From JACMJP01 sp046160675 (GTDB lineage Bacteria > Bacteroidota > Bacteroidia > Chitinophagales > BACL12): 8,594 nucleotides of DNA. The position numbers were made by a program, and so were the translations under genes. This document shows, one piece after another, positions 6,664 through 8,594 of the stretch. The notes beneath the pieces were generated by a model that was given only the letters and a program-made list of their open reading frames with translations, ran no database searches and was not told where the DNA came from. The stretch covers positions 1-8,594 of the forward strand of contig JBJXHH010000069.1 in assembly GCA_046160675.1 (NCBI GenBank), given 5' to 3'. Position 1 is the stretch's first letter. Each line of letters begins with the position of its first letter.

Positions 6664-8541
6664 TTGAAAGCCCTCCTCCTCTCAACAGTATGCTGTTTAG
6701 CTTTTAATCAATCGCTTCTCGGGCAGTTTAATTATGTTGACAATCCCGGCTTTGAAGACTACATATCTTGTCCCCCGGGTATAAGCAGTATTGGTTCTGA
6801 CTCTATGGTTTTTCCCCATCTTGACAAATGGTTTATTCCTGCCGTAGGGTCGTCTGATTATTACCATGCCTGTTCTGTCGCATCTATATGGGGCGTTTCG
6901 GTGCCTGAAAATTTCACATCTGATCATCTACCCCCACATTCCGGTGATGCGTATGTTGGAATATTTGCCCTCACATATTTTTCATATACATTTTCTGAAT
7001 ACAGGGAATATGTTACAACCCGTTTACTCGATACCATCCGTGCCGGAGATTGTGTTTACGCAGAATTTTGGGTCGCAAATTCATATAAAGAATCGAACCC
7101 GGAATTTAATTATACAACTGACAGGATACAGATCTGTTTTACCCCTTCTGTTATTCATGAGCCGACATGGTATAGCGCTTTAACTGATTATACACCGCAA
7201 ATAGAAAACCCTTTTGGAGCATTTTTTTCCGACACAGCAACATGGACAAAAGTGAGCGGGTCATTCATCGCAACTGAAGACTTCGCCTGGGTCACCATCG
7301 GCAATTTTAAAACAGATGACTCCACTTCTTTTTTGGCAATGTATGATGCAGATCCTGATCCTACGTACTGTTCCCCGTATTTATTGATTGATGATGTGGT
7401 TGTAAATGTTTTTCTTCCTACAACATTCAGTGATGCTGATACTGTAGTATGCGAGCCTATTTATTTAACTATACCCGATGATGCGGGAGATATAACCTGG
7501 AATACAGGAGACACCTCGAATACAATTTATGTTGATACGACAGGATATTACTGGTTTACAGTAACAACACCCTGCAATGTTTACAGCGACACTATTCATG
7601 TAACCATTTTAGCAGATGGAACAGTAAGCTCGACTTCACTCATTGATGTTTGTAGTGATGATACCCCTGTTGTTTTATCACCGGCAATTGCATACGATAC
7701 ATACCTGTGGAGTACGGGTGAAACCGGTAATGAGATCATTGTATCAGAAGGCGGTACTTACACTCTTACTGGAACATCTGGCTGTGTCATTTATACAAAC
7801 ACATTTCTTGTAACAATTTCAGATACAAGTATAAATTTAGGGAATGATATGATAGCATGCCCCGGCGATTTTCCCTTGGAGTTAAATGCCGGAAACGGAT
7901 GGGATCCATATTTATGGAATACAGGCGACACAACAGAAACAATAGTTATAGAAAGCACAGGAATTTATTTTGTAACCGGAGGAAATGCCTGTGGTGTCTT
8001 TTCTGACACTATATTGATAACAGAAGATCCATTTGCAGGCGACACCTTAGTAATAACCGGCAACGAAATTCTCTGCCCTGCATCTGGAGTTACCGAAGTG
8101 ATTTTAGCCACCGATACAGGTTACCCAAATTATACCTGGAATACAGGCGAACAAACACAAAGTATTACAGTGTCGTCAGCTGGAACTTATACACTCACTG
8201 TAAATTTTCCCTGCGTTACTTCCTATACTGAAGTAACCGTAGAAGAATGTAACCCGGTTTACATCCCCAATACATTCACTCCGAACAATGATGGAATGAA
8301 TGATTTCTTTTTCCCTTACGGACCTGACCTTTTCGCAATAAAAACTTTTCGTATCTACGACAGGTGGGGGGAATTGATTTATGAAGCAAATGATATTTCT
8401 GCGAATGATGAAAGCCAGGGATGGAATGGAACATGCAGGGGTCAACAGGTGATGGAAGGCGTTTATGCATATGTGATTGTAATGGAGTTATTATCGGGTA
8501 TAGAGTTATCTGAAAACGGGAATGTTACTTTACTGCGATGA
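6664..8541 (+). CDS. Secreted multidomain protein with gliding-motility-associated (CHU_C, T9SS type B) C-terminal domain
   Basis: A 625-residue exported protein. Residues 1-21 (MKALLLSTVCCLAFNQSLLG then Q) form a signal peptide. Residues 22-250 open with YVDNPGFEDYISCP and end in YLLIDDVVVNV, a beta-rich layout seen at the front of many Bacteroidota surface proteins and possibly a jelly-roll, ligand unknown. Four beta-rich repeats follow (259-315, 326-385, 393-453, 466-528). Residues 530-625 are the T9SS type B sorting domain: YIPNTFTPNNDGMNDFF (533-549), FRIYDRWGELIYE (562-574), GWNGTCRG (586-593), GVYAYVI (599-605) and the terminal GNVTLLR. Such domains direct cargo through the outer membrane for release or surface attachment. 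The start is a TTG at 6664: upstream to the stop at 6598-6600 there is no in-frame ATG, and the next Met (48) would lose the signal. The function of the mature protein is not recognisable; adhesion or matrix binding is inference. Confidence 0.9.
   Translation: MKALLLSTVCCLAFNQSLLGQFNYVDNPGFEDYISCPPGISSIGSDSMVFPHLDKWFIPAVGSSDYYHACSVASIWGVSVPENFTSDHLPPHSGDAYVGIFALTYFSYTFSEYREYVTTRLLDTIRAGDCVYAEFWVANSYKESNPEFNYTTDRIQICFTPSVIHEPTWYSALTDYTPQIENPFGAFFSDTATWTKVSGSFIATEDFAWVTIGNFKTDDSTSFLAMYDADPDPTYCSPYLLIDDVVVNVFLPTTFSDADTVVCEPIYLTIPDDAGDITWNTGDTSNTIYVDTTGYYWFTVTTPCNVYSDTIHVTILADGTVSSTSLIDVCSDDTPVVLSPAIAYDTYLWSTGETGNEIIVSEGGTYTLTGTSGCVIYTNTFLVTISDTSINLGNDMIACPGDFPLELNAGNGWDPYLWNTGDTTETIVIESTGIYFVTGGNACGVFSDTILITEDPFAGDTLVITGNEILCPASGVTEVILATDTGYPNYTWNTGEQTQSITVSSAGTYTLTVNFPCVTSYTEVTVEECNPVYIPNTFTPNNDGMNDFFFPYGPDLFAIKTFRIYDRWGELIYEANDISANDESQGWNGTCRGQQVMEGVYAYVIVMELLSGIELSENGNVTLLR
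7438..8247 (+). repeat. Four tandem Cys...W(N/S)TG(D/E)...Cys protein repeats encoded in the T9SS cargo gene
   Basis: Repeats at about 7438-7608, 7639-7818, 7840-8022 and 8059-8247 each encode 57-63 residues. Each has a Cys near the start (263, 330, 399, 471), a central W-N/S-T-G-D/E motif (Trp279, 349, 418, 492), an aromatic-glycine strand of the GTYTLT type, and a second Cys (304, 374, 443, 517) exactly 25 residues after the Trp. They are divergent at the DNA level, so this is a protein repeat, probably Ig/PKD-like beta-sandwiches, not a recent DNA duplication. Confidence 0.85.
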
Positions 8542-8594
8542 TGGAAGTATTATAAACCTACTCTTGTACAATTTCCTAACTTCATTTCAACCAT

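Noticed and set aside
8550..8594. Minus-strand short frame starting ATG at 8594 and ending TAA at 8552-8550 (14 residues), perhaps the tail of a convergent gene
   Set aside because: Too little sequence to judge; it has no recognisable motif, and the window ends there.
1..8594. CRISPR arrays, tRNA or rRNA genes, insertion sequences, attachment sites
   Set aside because: No regularly spaced direct repeats, cloverleaf-like segments, transposase genes or paired terminal inverted repeats were seen on reading both strands.

Overview
The window reads as chromosomal DNA of a member of the Bacteroidota, probably near the Chitinophagales/Sphingobacteriia (the finer placement is inference). Three things support this. 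There is a type IX secretion (T9SS) cargo protein with a gliding-motility-associated (CHU_C, type B) C-terminal domain. There is the start of a secreted protein with a carboxypeptidase-regulatory-like opening, as found in TonB-dependent receptors. Several genes are preceded by TAnnTTTG-type -7 elements rather than clear Shine-Dalgarno sites.

Left part, minus strand, read right to left: a saccharopine dehydrogenase (859-2190), ribulose-phosphate 3-epimerase (rpe, 132-803), and the first 43 codons of an exported protein (1-131) whose ATG directly abuts the rpe stop codon. Saccharopine dehydrogenase makes glutamate and allysine in lysine breakdown. Rpe interconverts pentose phosphates. The truncated exported protein runs off the window edge.

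Middle part, plus strand: a tight three-gene set divergent from the saccharopine dehydrogenase. It holds cytidine deaminase (cdd, 2237-2704), a TauE/SafE-type membrane transporter (2701-3438, overlapping cdd by 4 bp) and a DnaQ-like exonuclease fused to a UvrC-like GIY-YIG nuclease (3446-4849, 7 bp further on). They are almost certainly co-transcribed, but no shared pathway is obvious. The divergent promoters sit back to back in a 46-bp gap.

Right part, plus strand: a leucyl aminopeptidase of family M17 with its own promoter (4964-6400), a 263-bp intergenic stretch, then a 625-residue secreted multidomain protein (6664-8541). This last protein has a signal peptide, an N-terminal NPGFE-type region, four Cys/WNTG repeats with a fixed internal spacing, and a T9SS sorting domain.

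Most of the window is housekeeping. The parts worth a second look are the exonuclease/GIY-YIG fusion with a UvrC-like cysteine cluster, the repeat architecture of the T9SS cargo, and the promoter arrangements (a -7 element four bases from the rpe start codon, and overlapping divergent promoters). I did not find a convincing new defence, mobile or RNA system.
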